This document shows positions 10,290 to 20,203 of a stretch of DNA of 34,982 bases, piece by piece; positions within the stretch are counted from its first letter, which is position 1; each line of letters begins with the position of its first letter. The notes beneath the pieces are model-generated. The model searched no databases. It saw only the letters and a program-made list of their open reading frames with translations, and was not told the origin of the DNA. The DNA comes from Smittium mucronatum (Eukaryota > Kickxellomycota > Harpellomycetes > Harpellales > Legeriomycetaceae). The DNA is taken from the NCBI GenBank assembly GCA_001953115.1, contig LSSL01000484.1:1-34982 (forward strand), in the 5' to 3' direction. The position numbers and the translations under genes were made by a program.

Positions 10290-10860
10290 TTAAATATGGT
10301 GGAAAAGGGGTACTGGATTAATATGTAATTTTGGGCGCGATATTAATTTTTTTACGTTTATGGGTGGGGCTTTTTGATAAAAAATTTTTTTAACCCCTTT
10401 GGCAAGCGTTGTGCTATTCTTGGTTAAGATTAGTGGAGATAGTAGACAGCGATTTGGGGGACAAAGATTCCAGAGGAGATCCATCTAGAAACAGGAGGAA
10501 CAGATAGTTTAGCACAGCTGAGACATAGTTTAGTGATCAAATGTAGCGTTAGACAGTTAGACGGATCTCAGACTCTAACAGCTATTTGTAGGAAAGCCAT
10601 GTCGATCAAACCCAAATTTGGGTAGGTGCCTAATTTTATTAATACTGTTAGAAGCAGACTCTGAATAGGAGCTCAGTAGCTTCAATGAACTATTTTTCAT
10701 TGACAAAGAGCTTAATTATTGACTGCGTGTAACCTCAGTCATCCAGCCTACTTGAAGCAATGCCAGGGGGGGTCTTTCGGTTGGTATATTGCACCATTTT
10801 CCCGTAGGTACGTAGCCGGTAGTCCGGCAGAGGAGCTTAAAGTAGTTAGGATAATAGTCT
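10290..10860. other. GC-richer island, probable mobile-element remnant of unknown family
   Basis: Base composition changes sharply: runs such as GATTTGGGGGACAAAG and TAGCCGGTAGTCCGGCAG sit in otherwise very AT-rich DNA. On the + strand 10446-10625 is open for 59 codons and reads like soluble protein, including IWGTKIPEEIHLETGGTDSL and ICRKAMSIKPKFG. The same frame is open again from 10719 (segments QGGSFGWYIAPFSRR, GSPAEELKVVRI), with five stops between. On the minus strand 10484-10290 is also open and includes LAKGVKKIFYQKAPPINVKK. I cannot assign any of these with confidence; a retroelement gag-like fragment is a guess. The contrast in composition suggests a later arrival than the surrounding DNA. 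Confidence 0.45.
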
Positions 10861-13299
10861 TCTATACATCTTTTTCTTTTTTTCAAAATTTTTTAGTATA
10901 TTTTTTAAAGACGTTATCTTACAATAAAATTCCGTGATACAAAAAATACAAAACCCCTTTGGGAAGATTGAAATAATTCTAATAGTGTATATTATAATGA
11001 TTATTAGTGGAACTTTAATGGGTAGAAAAGGATAAAACACCTCAATTTTTTGAATTTTTTTGAAATAAACTGGAATGCTCAAATATATTTATTCAAGAAG
11101 GTTTATTTAATTCAAATTCAAACTTGAAAAAAGATTTTAGGTGAATATAACTAGTAATTTTTTTCTTTTGGGACAATAATTTTGGAGCTAGTATGTTATA
11201 AAAAATATTCATGAGTAGCAATGAGGATCTATGATAAAAAATTCATTTTTTAATATAATTACTAGAAAAAAACCTTCCCTTTTTTTTGAGTGTTTTAGTG
11301 AAAAAAATGCTCTTTATGATTGATATTAAGCTGTCTACTCACATTATTAGAATTTTTCCCAAAGCTATAACTTGTCTAAAAAAGAAAATATTATTCTCTC
11401 ATGCTAAAATATAATATTTTTAGTATAATTATTTAAATTTATCCAAGCACCCTTGTATTTTTTAAAATTTTCAGTTATATATATTTTTTTTATTGGACAT
11501 ATAGAAAATATGAAAGATAAACACATAAATGAGATTTTTTTAAATTGAGCTATATCTAATTTTAATCCATCTAAATCATGTAATAAAAGACAAAAAGAAT
11601 TTTTTTTGTAGTCTCTTTCCTTTACTAATAAATATATTCCAAAAAAAATTAAATTATTTTTGTGAAGAGGATAACATTTTATTAAAAATATATTAGAAAA
11701 GTGATTATTTAGCGCATTGTGCAATGTATTAAGCTGATAAAATAAAGATTAAGCACTTATATTATCTGTAATTATTTTATCATAAGAAAATATTCATTTT
11801 TAGCTTCATTGTTTATCCTCATTTCCATATTTACGATCTGATAGGTTTTTATAACGCAGAATATGAAAAAAAAACTCTTAAATCAGTGCTAAAAGGTAAA
11901 AAATAGCCACTTACGTTTACTAAAACGGTCGAAAGATCTTAGCAAATAATTTAAACTCGATTAAGTAAAATTGAATTTTTATAAATGTAAATACAGAAGA
12001 GTGATTTGGTAATCAAAACTTTACAGCTATATACCGAAATTAAAAACGGGTAAATGTATTAGATTACCTTTTTATGTATAATAGAATTAATCAAAACATA
12101 AAAAAAATCAATTTTTTAAAAGGCTTTTAGTCAATATCAGTTATGATTTCATCATCTGACGATAAAAAGTCTGCGAAAAGGTTTTAAAAGTGCTTCGATA
12201 TAAACATAATCAATATAAATAATGAACTCGTTATCTCACGGCAAAAATAAACTTGGATTTGGTAATAAATTTTATAAATATTTGTTCTAATTATATAATC
12301 GTAACATAGTAATAATAGTGATACAGAATTTGTTATTTTGCTGGCCTAAATTAAGATTCGATTATTTTTTTACAACACTATATAAAAAATCCATTATTTT
12401 ATAAGTGTTAATCAGGGTTACATACTTGCTATTAAATTCGATTAAAAATTTATATAGATCGAAATTAACAGTGTACACAGACCTAGTCAGTTATTGAAGA
12501 TTTTAAATTTTTTTATTTTGGATCTAAAAATAATTTAATTTAAAATATATAACTCTGTATAAAAAAATGGGATCTAATTTAAATATTAAATTTTTTTATT
12601 CCAAGGTTATTTCTTATTATGAATTTTTGATGTGTCGATAGTTAATGCTGTTTGTTTTTTCTTAACAAAATACATTTAACAAAAAATCGTATTTATTTCA
12701 CTTAATTTAACTAAGTTAGAGAGAGCTTGGCAAAATCTATAGGATTTTTTGAATAAATACCCTACTTATCATCAGTAATAAGAGTGATAGGATTCTTGGA
12801 TGAAATTAAATTTAAATTCTATAATTAAATTGTCAATAATAAAAAATATAATTTAAACCCTCAAGAGTCTAAATTAAATTTGGTCCAGTTTATCTTAAAA
12901 AGACCATTTTTTATTCAGTATTTTTAGAGAAAACCAATAAATGATAGTTTATGAGTGATACAAGTTTTTTTACATTTTGATTTCCCGAAAACTATACGCT
13001 ATTTTTTGTGTATTTGGTTCTGGGAGAGTATAAGCAAAGATTTTTGTTTATAGCTCTATAGTTTTATAATATTTAACCTAAACAAAGGTATATACGTAAT
13101 AATAGATGATCAATTTAGAGATTAGTCTTTTGGACTCAGTAATTACAAAATCGCTATTTATTTTTACGATTTACACGACATTTGAATGTAAAAACGCAAA
13201 AAAATTTCACTTGATTTTATTAATTAAAATATTAAAAATATGAGCTAAGCCAATAAAATTCGAAAAAATTGACCCAAAAGGGAATATAGGTGTGTTATT
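10861..13299. other. AT-rich gene-poor stretch
   Basis: No gene was recognised. It contains the doubtful minus-strand frame 11404-11724 (separate entry) and a short hydrophilic open stretch starting with ATG at about 12142 (MISSSDDKKSAKRF) that ends at once in TAA. Nothing else stands out on either strand. Confidence 0.35.
11404..11724 (-). CDS. Doubtful hypothetical ORF, 106 aa
   Basis: A 106-codon open frame on the minus strand beginning at TTG; an in-frame ATG is not near the beginning. It is more mixed in composition than most chance frames here and includes NNLIFFGIYLLVKERDYKK and CLLLHDLDGLKLDIAQFKK. No domain or family was recognised and there is no visible promoter or neighbour. It could be a transposon fragment or chance: roughly one frame this long would not be surprising in a window of this size and composition. 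Confidence 0.2.
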   Translation of the reverse strand: MHNALNNHFSNIFLIKCYPLHKNNLIFFGIYLLVKERDYKKNSFCLLLHDLDGLKLDIAQFKKISFMCLSFIFSICPIKKIYITENFKKYKGAWINLNNYTKNIIF

Positions 13300-13369
13300 A
13301 ATGGCCGCCAAATGCTTGCATCGATATACCCATTTTTGTAATATAGTATGAGTACATTACACGGATTAC

Positions 13370-13438
13370 CACGTGTTTTGGTGCACGAAATAAAATACTA
13401 CGCGTTTTCATCCCACCCTAACAAAAGCGATTAATCGC
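13370..13438. promoter_or_regulatory. Cluster of GC-containing palindromes
   Basis: Within 69 bases occur CACGTG (13370-13375, the E-box bound by bHLH factors in fungi), GTGCAC (13381-13386), ACGCGT (13400-13405, the MluI cell-cycle box sequence in yeasts) and the perfect 12-bp palindrome GCGATTAATCGC (13427-13438). The surroundings are also richer in C and G than the flanks. No intact gene starts close by; the permease start is 1.45 kb downstream. Regulatory meaning is inferred from motif identity only. Confidence 0.3.
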
Positions 13439-13992
13439 ATTAAAAACAAATGATTATACATCTGTATGGTTTTCTGTTTGGAATAGCGATAATTATAAGA
13501 GCGGGAAAAAGCAGCTTGTCAGGGGAATAAGAATCAGCCCGATTGTTTCAAGTTTTCTTTCAGTACCTTATAATTTTAGTTTCGCACATTTTTAGCATTC
13601 AAGTTGTTCTATTTTGGCAAAATCAGATTGATATATCTGAAAAAGCTGTCTTACAAGTAAAAGAAAATGCAGAATTGTAATTTTTTTGGTTTATGAGTAT
13701 TTTTTCCGAGTTAATTTTCGTTAAAACGAAGCGATTTTTAGACAAAAAAAGTTTTATGGATACAATAGTTTCATGGAAAATATAACATCTGTTAATATTT
13801 CTTCTGAAGTCAAGTGCGTTTATCAAAACTTAGCCAATAACTGTATCATATTGACATAGCTCTAAAAGCTATATCATTTTAAATTATTTCCAAGGAAGGT
13901 AAATTCTGGTAATCAATTGTACTGGATATTTCCTTTTTATTATTGTTGCAATTATTTTTTTTGCAACATAAGAGTTGAAAGGAAATAAAAAA

Positions 13993-14037
13993 ACCCCTCT
14001 AAAATTATTAACAAGAAAGGGGGAGGGGTGTGGTGGA
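13993..14037 (+). repeat. Inverted repeat with G-rich arm (possible G-quadruplex)
   Basis: ACCCCTC at 13993-13999 is the reverse complement of GAGGGGT at 14023-14029, giving a 7-bp stem with a 23-base loop. The right arm lies in a G-rich run, G5 (14019-14023), A, G4 (14025-14028), then TGTGGTGG. This could form a hairpin or a two-tetrad quadruplex. It is about 850 bases upstream of the permease start codon, in DNA that is otherwise very poor in G. Confidence 0.45.
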
Positions 14038-14260
14038 GCAGTTTATATTTTTTCTCATCTATTTTTAAATCAAAAAATGATGGGCGATTTATTATCAGTG
14101 AAACTTCATAAGAGATCTAATCACTAGATTACATATCCATTTCCCATCTAATCCCCTTATCTATTTCTGATTTCCCCAACGAAAAAACAACCGCATAAAT
14201 TCTTCATGAAATAAACGAATAGGTTTATTCTTAAATAAAATAATTATGTGAAATTTATTG

Positions 14261-14281
14261 GATAATAGATTATCTCTTATC
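14261..14281. promoter_or_regulatory. Clustered GATA motifs upstream of the permease
   Basis: GATAA at 14261-14265 and its reverse complement TTATC at 14270-14274 and 14277-14281 give three GATA cores in 21 bases, about 600 bases before the start codon. Fungal GATA factors control nitrogen-source permeases, including Dal5-type transporters, so the site is a candidate regulator. GATAA is common by chance in AT-rich DNA, so support is weak. Confidence 0.25.
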
Positions 14282-14701
14282 GCTTTAGATTTTTTGTTAA
14301 TAAAACAAACTGTTACCCCTTAATTAATTAGCATTTTGATCTATTCAGCGTATTTTTCAATAATACTTTCTGCCAATATACTTCTTAATTAAAAGATTTT
14401 TTTGACACGTATATGTGTTATATATTTTCAGAAATAAATTAAACATTAAGCGTTTTCATCGTATCTGGATGTGTAACTATGTTTCATAATTTTATTGCTT
14501 GGATATTTAAGGGTATATTAGTAAAAAAATATCATTACACGGGGATTTGTGTGCTAAAAACAAGGGGTTATGTTCACCTATGCTAAAAATCTCGCTTTAT
14601 TCACATCATTTGTGAGATCTAACTATTTATAAAAATTAAAAAAAAATCCTTGTTTCTACTCTGAAAATTGAATTATTTTGTTAGTACTGAAGTGGGTAAT
14701 T

Positions 14702-14733
14702 TGGATGGTATGTATAAATACCCAACCCATCCA
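14702..14733 (+). promoter_or_regulatory. TATA box flanked by a 7-bp inverted repeat
   Basis: TATAAATA at 14713-14720 lies 165 bases upstream of the permease ATG. It is bracketed by TGGATGG (14702-14708) and its exact reverse complement CCATCCA (14727-14733). The G- and C-containing arms stand out in AT-rich flanks and could be a dyad for a regulator placed over the TATA box. This is the best core-promoter candidate for the downstream gene. Confidence 0.45.
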
Positions 14734-14884
14734 TAAATTCTCAATGATATTTCTTAAATTTATTTTGTATTTACTGTGAAACTAACCATACACTCTATTT
14801 TAATAGAGTTTTAGTTATAATATTCAGTATAGCTAATAAGTAATTATTGTAATAGTAATAATAAGTCAGAGGATCTGAAATACG

Positions 14885-16548
14885 ATGCACGAATCAAAAG
14901 TTGAAACTTTTGAAGATGATATCGATGTTTTGAAAAAGGGTGTCGTAATAAATAAGCACTTTGAGCTTACTGAAGATGAGAAAGCTCTTGTTAAAAAGGC
15001 CATTAGAAAAATCGATTTGAGAGTTGTTCCAATAGTCGTTATTATTTATATTGCGGCTCTTATGGACAGATCTAACATTGGCTCAGCTCTAGTCAATGGA
15101 TTAAGACCTGGTCTTCATTTATCAAAAGAAGAGGAGGCAAACGTTACTTCTATTTTCTACATCTTCTATATCTTATGCGAAAGTAAGTCCCTATAATTTC
15201 TTATTCTCTCCTTTTTTATTACATAACTATATTTATATCTTTTCAAGGTTTAATTTTTTTTATCAATTATCTTTAGCCCCATCCAATATTCTTCTTAAAA
15301 AGTTTTCTCCCCATGTATGGTTTGGATTTATCGGTGTTGCATGGTCAATTACTTGTATGTGTTTGGCATTTTGCAAAAATGGAACTGAATTCGTAATTGC
15401 GAGAGCTATTTTAGGAGCCCTTGAATCTGGACTCACTCCTGGAGTTGTAGGTTACTTGCAATATTGGTATACAAAGCATGAAATTTCTTATAGAATGACT
15501 CTGTTTTTTGCTGCTATTCCAGTATCAGGGGTTATTGGAAGTCCGTTAGCAGGAGCGTTAGCTGGAATCAAGGTAAGAAAAAAACTTATTTAGATTTTCG
15601 AAAGATTAATCTAATTTTAAATCTAATAGTCTGTTTTCTATCACAATTTTAATCAATATTTTCTTTTACATTTTTTAGGTTGGAAAATTTTTAGCTTTCC
15701 AATCGATATTTTTATTTGAAGGGCTGATAACTCTATTAATTTGTGTCACCGCCTTCTTTGTAATACAAGATTACCCTGACCAAGCAAAATTTTTTACACC
15801 CGAGGAACATGATATAGTTGTTAGAAGGCTAAGGGCAGACCAGGGTATGGCTTCTGAATCTAAAGTGGAATTTAAGGAAACTTTAAAGCATTTGATTGAT
15901 TGGAAAATGTGGGTTTATGCCGTGATATACTTTGGAATCAATAATGCATTCACCGTTCTCAGTCTTTTTTCTCCGACAATAATAAAAAACTTGGGCTACT
16001 CTAGCATCACTGCAACTTATTTAGCCTCTCTTCCAAGTGTAGGTGGGCTTTTTTCCATGGTTGCAGTGTTATTCATGTTAAACCGCGCAAACTATAGCTC
16101 TTTGATTTATTTCCTTGGCGCCATTACTATAACTGGTTACTCACTTGCTGCATTCACCACTCCGAAAATACCTCGATTAATCTACTTAACAATAGGTGGC
16201 TTCGGAGCTATTGGAAGCGTGCCAGTTCTAATTTCATGGATGTCAGTTAACCAAGGAGGTATTTATAAAGGAATCATCTCATCAGCAGTAGTTGTCTCCT
16301 TCTCATCCATTTGTGGTGCCGTATCTCCTCACTTCTTTGTTGTCGAATTGGGACCTAAATACACTGCTGGAAATGCTTTTGCAATATCAGCTACTGCACT
16401 TAGTATGTTGCTTTCTTTTGTTTTATCCATGTATTTCAGACGAGAAAATGCTCGCCGCGATAGAAATCCTATTGATTTATCACATTTAGAAGAATTGGAG
16501 CAAAGAAAATTGAATGATAAGCATCCAAATTTCAGATATAGGCTGTAA
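14885..16548 (+). CDS. MFS permease, Dal5/allantoate-permease (ACS) family, three exons
   Basis: A major facilitator transporter predicted to move an organic anion such as allantoate, a vitamin or a related nitrogenous acid across the plasma membrane by proton symport; the substrate cannot be read from sequence. Exons are 14885-15182, 15277-15572 and 15679-16548, giving about 487 residues, normal for the family. Exon 1 has a hydrophilic cytoplasmic N terminus and, after the first helix, the family loop ALMDRSNIGSAL. The exon 1-2 join gives CETPSNILLKKFSPHVW, the expected motif after helix 2. Exon 2 has ARAILGALESGLTPGV and YLQYWYTKHEISYRMTLFF, the family signature. Exon 3 has FLFEGLITLL, DYPDQAKFFTPEE and the C-terminal six helices, ending in a charged tail. 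Both splice joins restore the frame (phase 1, then phase 0). The ATG at 14885 gives the expected N-terminal length. A possible polyadenylation signal, AATAAA, lies at 16731-16736. It is the only intact host gene here. Confidence 0.93.
15183..15276 (+). other. Intron 1 of the permease gene
   Basis: A 94-base intron with donor GTAAGT and acceptor TTTAG. It interrupts a codon after its first base; splicing produces ACC (Thr) and joins ...YILCE to TPSNILLKKF, the family sequence. Without splicing, the frame reaches a stop 15 bases after the donor (TAA). Confidence 0.9.
15573..15678 (+). other. Intron 2 of the permease gene
   Basis: A 106-base intron with donor GTAAGA and acceptor TTTTAG, located between codons. 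It joins ...LAGIK to VGKFLAFQSIFLFEGL. A CTAAT-type branch-point candidate lies near 15610-15635. Reading through would stop after seven codons. Confidence 0.9.
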
Positions 16549-16759
16549 CCTCCCACTCTCCCAATTAAATTCATTTTATCTAATTACCATGCCCTTTTAT
16601 TTTCTTGAAAAGATTTGCTTTTCTAACCTAACTTTTTATTTTAAATTTATATATGTATCATTTATACTATTTTAATCGTTTTTTTTACTAATATGCTTTA
16701 TAATATTATTATTTTTCAATCTGTGGTAGCAATAAAAAAAGGATTTTTAAATTTCGTAA
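16549..16759. other. 3' flank of the permease gene
   Basis: AT-rich sequence between the permease stop codon and the LINE fragment. It presumably contains the 3' untranslated region; AATAAA occurs at 16731-16736. The minus-strand frame that overlaps here and the end of exon 3 is a shadow of the permease. Confidence 0.5.
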
Positions 16760-16795
16760 AGCTATTTATTTTTGTTAAACACCTTTCAAAAAAGT

Positions 16796-17661
16796 CCTAT
16801 TGGCTGTTACGGAGGAGAGACCTTTGGGATGAGTGAAGCCAGAGTCAAGCCGATTCAGGCCGAAATCGACAAAGCGATCAGACTGGTTGCNNNNNNNNNN
16901 NNNNNNNNNNNNNNNNNNNNNNNNNNNNNNNNNNNNNNNNNNNNNNNNNNNNNNNNNNNNNNNNNNNNNNNNNNNNNNNNNNNNNNNNNNNNNNNNNNNN
17001 NNNNNNNNNNNNNNNNNNNNNNNNNNNNNNNNNNNNNNNNNNNNNNNNNNNNNNNNNNNNNNNNNNNNNNNNNNNNNNNNNNNNNNNNNNNNNNNNNNNN
17101 NNNNNNNNNNNNNNNNNNNNNNNNNNNNNNNNNNNNNNNNNNNNNNNNNNNNNNNNNNNNNNNNNNNNNNNNNNNNNNNNNNNNNNNNNNNNNNNNNNNN
17201 NNNNNNNNNNNNNNNNNNNNNNNNNNNNNNNNNNNNNNNNNNNNNNNNNNNNNNNNNNNNNNNNNNNNNNNNNNNNNNNNNNNNNNNNNNNNNNNNNNNN
17301 NNNNNNNNNNNNNNNNNNNNNNNNNNNNNNNNNNNNNNNNNNNNNNNNNNNNNNNNNNNNNNNNNNNNNNNNNNNNNNNNNNNNNNNNNNNNNNNNNNNN
17401 NNNNNNNNNNNNNNNNNNNNNNNNNNNNNNNNNNNNNNNNNNNNNNNNNNNNACAAATGGCCAACTCTAAAAACTTGGATCGCTGACCTCATTAGGCCGC
17501 CCATCAAGGCCAGAATGGCCACCTGGGTGACGGGCAGTGCAAGATGGATAAAAAAAATTTGTGTTCAGAATTCAAAAGGTGAAACTACCATCACCATAGT
17601 CGACAGGAAAAATAAAAATAACCGGTCTAAAATTCACAGGTGGATAACGGACAAAATTTAA
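16796..17661 (+). pseudogene. LINE (non-LTR retrotransposon) reverse transcriptase, C-terminal part, across a gap
   Basis: Left of the gap, 16796-16889 reads PIGCYGGETFGMSEARVKPI followed by AEIDKAIRLV. This is the block after the RT catalytic core of many fungal LINEs (YGGE-x-GMSE-R-KPIQ), which primes reverse transcription at a nicked target. Right of the gap, 17455-17658 reads KWPTLKTWIADLIRPPIKAR, then MATWVTGSARWIKK and HRWITDKI, ending at TAA 17659-17661. TW-x-DL and ATWVTG-ARW-K match the later part of the same proteins. The 5' sequence before 16796 is ordinary AT-rich flank, so the copy looks 5'-truncated, as LINEs often are. Both flanks are much richer in G and C than the neighbourhood, suggesting recent arrival. 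No other RT motifs can be checked because of the gap. After the stop, hydrophilic text in other frames (DDWISVEN, WRLFKQL) up to about 17780 may be decayed continuation. Confidence 0.78.
16891..17452. other. Assembly gap (562 N)
   Basis: An uninterrupted run of 562 N. It falls inside the LINE coding sequence, which is what would be expected if several similar copies in the genome prevented assembly. Open frames drawn across it on either strand are artefacts of the N run. The length may be a scaffolding estimate. Confidence 0.98.
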
Positions 17662-18170
17662 ACAGTAAAGATGACTGGATAAGTGTAGAAAATTAGCACC
17701 CGGTCCTGAAGTTTAGGTTCCAGAACATCTAGTGAATGCGAATGGAGGCTTTTTAAACAGCTCAGAAAAAATCAAAATGAGATTTTCAGATGAAAAATTC
17801 AAAAAAAAAAAAATTTCCCTTCTTCAAAATCGATGTCCCTGAAACTTTAGATCGCATCTTATTTAATTTTTCTCGATGGGATAGACAGCCAAATATTTCA
17901 ATCGGTAGGGACGTACCTGCACTGATTTTCCTATAAATCAAAAATCTTTTTTCAAACTTTGATTAATCCATATTGGGGGGGGGGGGTTGAAAATAAATGA
18001 GTCAACTACAAGCTAATACACTGATTTTAAATAAGTGCTTGGTACAAACGGATTTCTGATTGGCATCAAAGTGCTTACTAGCACTTAAGCTCCAAAATTT
18101 AAGTGATTATACAGCCCCATTGAAACAATTCTGACAAGGTATGAAGTTGATAGGCAGCAGAAGGGAGTGA
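17662..18170 (+). other. Possible LINE 3' region and mixed-composition flank
   Basis: Composition stays richer in C and G than the wider region. A 13-base A run at 17801-17813 could be the LINE's 3' tail, but the mixed composition continues beyond it. A run of 12 G lies at 17975-17986. No further coding block was identified, and no target-site duplication matching the left end near 16790 was found. Confidence 0.35.
17975..17986 (+). repeat. Homopolymer run of 12 G
   Basis: Twelve consecutive G in a region where G is rare. It may be a genuine mononucleotide tract that marks imported DNA, or a length that is uncertain because of sequencing. Confidence 0.8.
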
Positions 18171-19989
18171 AATGAATAGTTTTCTCTGTTTTTAATTTTT
18201 TTAAACAAATTTATAAACTTATTAGTAACTATAAAATAAATTTCGCATAAAAAAAAGAGATGGCGAATTAAAATGCGTTTAAAATTATAAAGATGAAAGT
18301 CTCATAACTATAAAGGATGGTAAATATGATAATAATAGAACTAAAATACATCGGAAAGGTCCGAATAAATAAATAAAATGGATTAATTATTAATTTATTA
18401 CTTTTGCTAATTGACATGAAATTCGAACTTCAGGACACGTAAAAATACAAATAGGAAGCTTTGAAACAGTCCAGCAACGATTAATTTTGAAATTTTCAGG
18501 TATCGAATTTAAAAAATGTTACGAATCGATTAAAAAATATGGCATTAAATTGTCGAAAACATTCTAATGAGCTAATTTAGATGGAACAAATACCGAAATG
18601 AGAGAATGGGGTGGTTAATGTCTGTGCAGGTTTGATCTGGAATTGCTAATGAACTTTCCAACACCAAAAAATAATGACTGTGATGGTTGGGAGTTTTCTT
18701 GGAAGGGGAATTGTTAAAATTATAATTCAAATAAGCACCAAGATAAAAATATAGATGGGAGATTCTATAAGAGAAAATACACTTTACTATTAACTTTTAT
18801 TACTTTATGTTTGGAAAAATTTCACGTTTTATATGTAAAATTATTGGATAATTCAAATCTTGAACTACAAAAATAAATCCTCTATTGGCAAAATGCTGAT
18901 TGTTTATTAGAGCTGGATTTTTTTACTCTTTTAATGGACTGGTGATGATTTAATATCATTTCGTTCAATTTTTTCTATAATAATAAAAAGTCTGGTCTTG
19001 TAAAGAATCTCCCAGATATCAAATTGGCCTTGAAAAAGATAATTTTTTGGATGTAATTCATTTAACTACAAAACTTATCTCAAGATTTTTAAACGGATCA
19101 ACTGTCGCTTCAAAATTATTTCAACTATATATTGGTTTGATAAAGTTGCATTATATAAAAAAATTTGGCTGGAATTTTAGAAGAGTTTTTCATTTCTTTT
19201 TTTAAAAAAAGAAACTCATCATCATAAAACTGATAAAAATAAAATCTGAGAAACAAAATGCGATTCAGATTTAGAAATTTCGAAGAATTGGTTATTAGAG
19301 AAACTTAAATATTCGAAATTTCGCATAAAAGAAAAAAATTTGTTGTAGATATGGATATATGCTATATAAATCGTAAAAAAAACATTAAATCAAGGTTCAT
19401 ATGACTTTAATTTGATAACTATTAGTCATCAATGTTGGTGAAAAACTGAAAAATCTATTTCAAGATAGTTAAGATTCCAGAAAATTATTTATATAATGCC
19501 AATTTTAGAAAGCCTAAATATTATCTGTTGGAGGCGTATCAAGGCTATTAGATCTCTATAAACTCTTTTATTTTTAAATTAATTTTTTATTATATTATTT
19601 GTTTTTATCTTTTATGAAGGAATTTTATGTATTATATGACATAAACTGTTTATCCAACCCAGATATAACTTCAAGGATCCATAAATTGTTTATCAAACAG
19701 AAATAGGTTAATATACAGCTGAAATATTATAAATTTTCTTATTTTTGTAAATTTAGGAAATTATTGTCGATTTCTAAATTTGGTGAATTAATTTTTCTAT
19801 CTTCAAATTTTCAGTACTGATACTCAAAGACATAAAACTATTAAATAAAGATTAATAAACATATTTGGATAATATTTTGAGAGATAAATTGGAAGCTTCG
19901 AGGGTAAAAAAAAACTATAGTTTAGAAAAAAATTTTAAAACACATATATATTTTTAAAAAATTCTGAAGCACCATTCAGCATATAATTA
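18171..19989. other. AT-rich stretch with possible LINE traces
   Basis: No assignable gene. At about 19072-19182 one frame is open for about 37 codons and contains SRFLNGSTVASKLFQLYIGL, which loosely resembles the LINE RT block ending in SPLLF-LYIN. At about 19263-19344 another reads SDLEISKNWLLEKLKYS, loosely like the segment after the RT catalytic box. Their order and strand would fit the upstream half of the LINE fragment at 20.05 kb, but the matches are weak. Confidence 0.25.
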
Positions 19990-20017
19990 AGATTAATGAA
20001 TTCAGTTTTTTTTCAAT

Positions 20018-20203
20018 ATTTTCCGTTAAATTAATGAAAATTTTAGCATGAATGAAATCGGAGATCCACTTATCCAAGAAAAAATCGACGAAACCGCTCA
20101 TCTCATTGCAAAATTTATGAATTTTTCTGGTATACAACGAGCCCGAATCAAGTTGGGCATAAAATGTTTATTCTTAAAAAAAATAAACATCTTTCAAGGG
20201 TGA
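20018..20203 (+). pseudogene. Second LINE reverse transcriptase fragment
   Basis: From ATG 20048 a frame of 51 codons runs to TGA 20201-20203 and reads MNEIGDPLIQEKIDETAHLI followed by AKFMNFSGIQRARIKLGI. It aligns with the block GMSEARVKPIQAEIDKAIRLV left of the gap at 16.8 kb: M-x-E, P-x-IQ, ID and L are shared. Just upstream the text ends in NENFS, where the family has GGEIFG, so homology begins before the ATG and the ATG is internal. It has diverged much more than the 16.8-kb copy and is a different LINE lineage or an older insertion. It stops at a palindromic A/T tract (20203-20229). Confidence 0.62.

Larger units (their letters stand above)
13441..14884. other. Upstream region of the permease gene
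   Basis: 1.4 kb without a recognisable gene. Contents: a 67-codon minus-strand frame at 13623-13826 that I take as chance, an 8-bp-stem hairpin (TGTTGCAA 13944-13951 and TTGCAACA 13961-13968, 9-base loop), a G-rich hairpin at 13993-14037, a GATA-motif cluster at 14261-14281 and a TATA box at 14713-14720. It probably includes the permease promoter, but the promoter's outer limit cannot be seen. Confidence 0.4.

Noticed and set aside
10846..11082. 78-codon minus-strand open frame
   Set aside because: Ile/Phe/Lys-rich, AT-driven composition and no recognisable motif; overlaps the tail of the GC-richer island by chance.
13370..13480. Point-centromere-like arrangement starting with CACGTG
   Set aside because: No CDEIII-type TTCCGAA element follows at the required distance, and the organism is unlikely to have budding-yeast centromeres.
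13300..14884. CRISPR, riboswitch, rRNA or bacterial operon signals
   Set aside because: None were seen in this region or elsewhere in the window; the spliced gene and transposon types point to a eukaryote.
16292..16574. Open frames on both strands within and just past permease exon 3
   Set aside because: They overlap the well-supported permease coding frame and are its shadows.
16772..17522. Four long open frames on both strands across 16.77-17.52 kb
   Set aside because: They consist almost entirely of the 562 N; only the short flanks carry information, and those are annotated as a LINE fragment.
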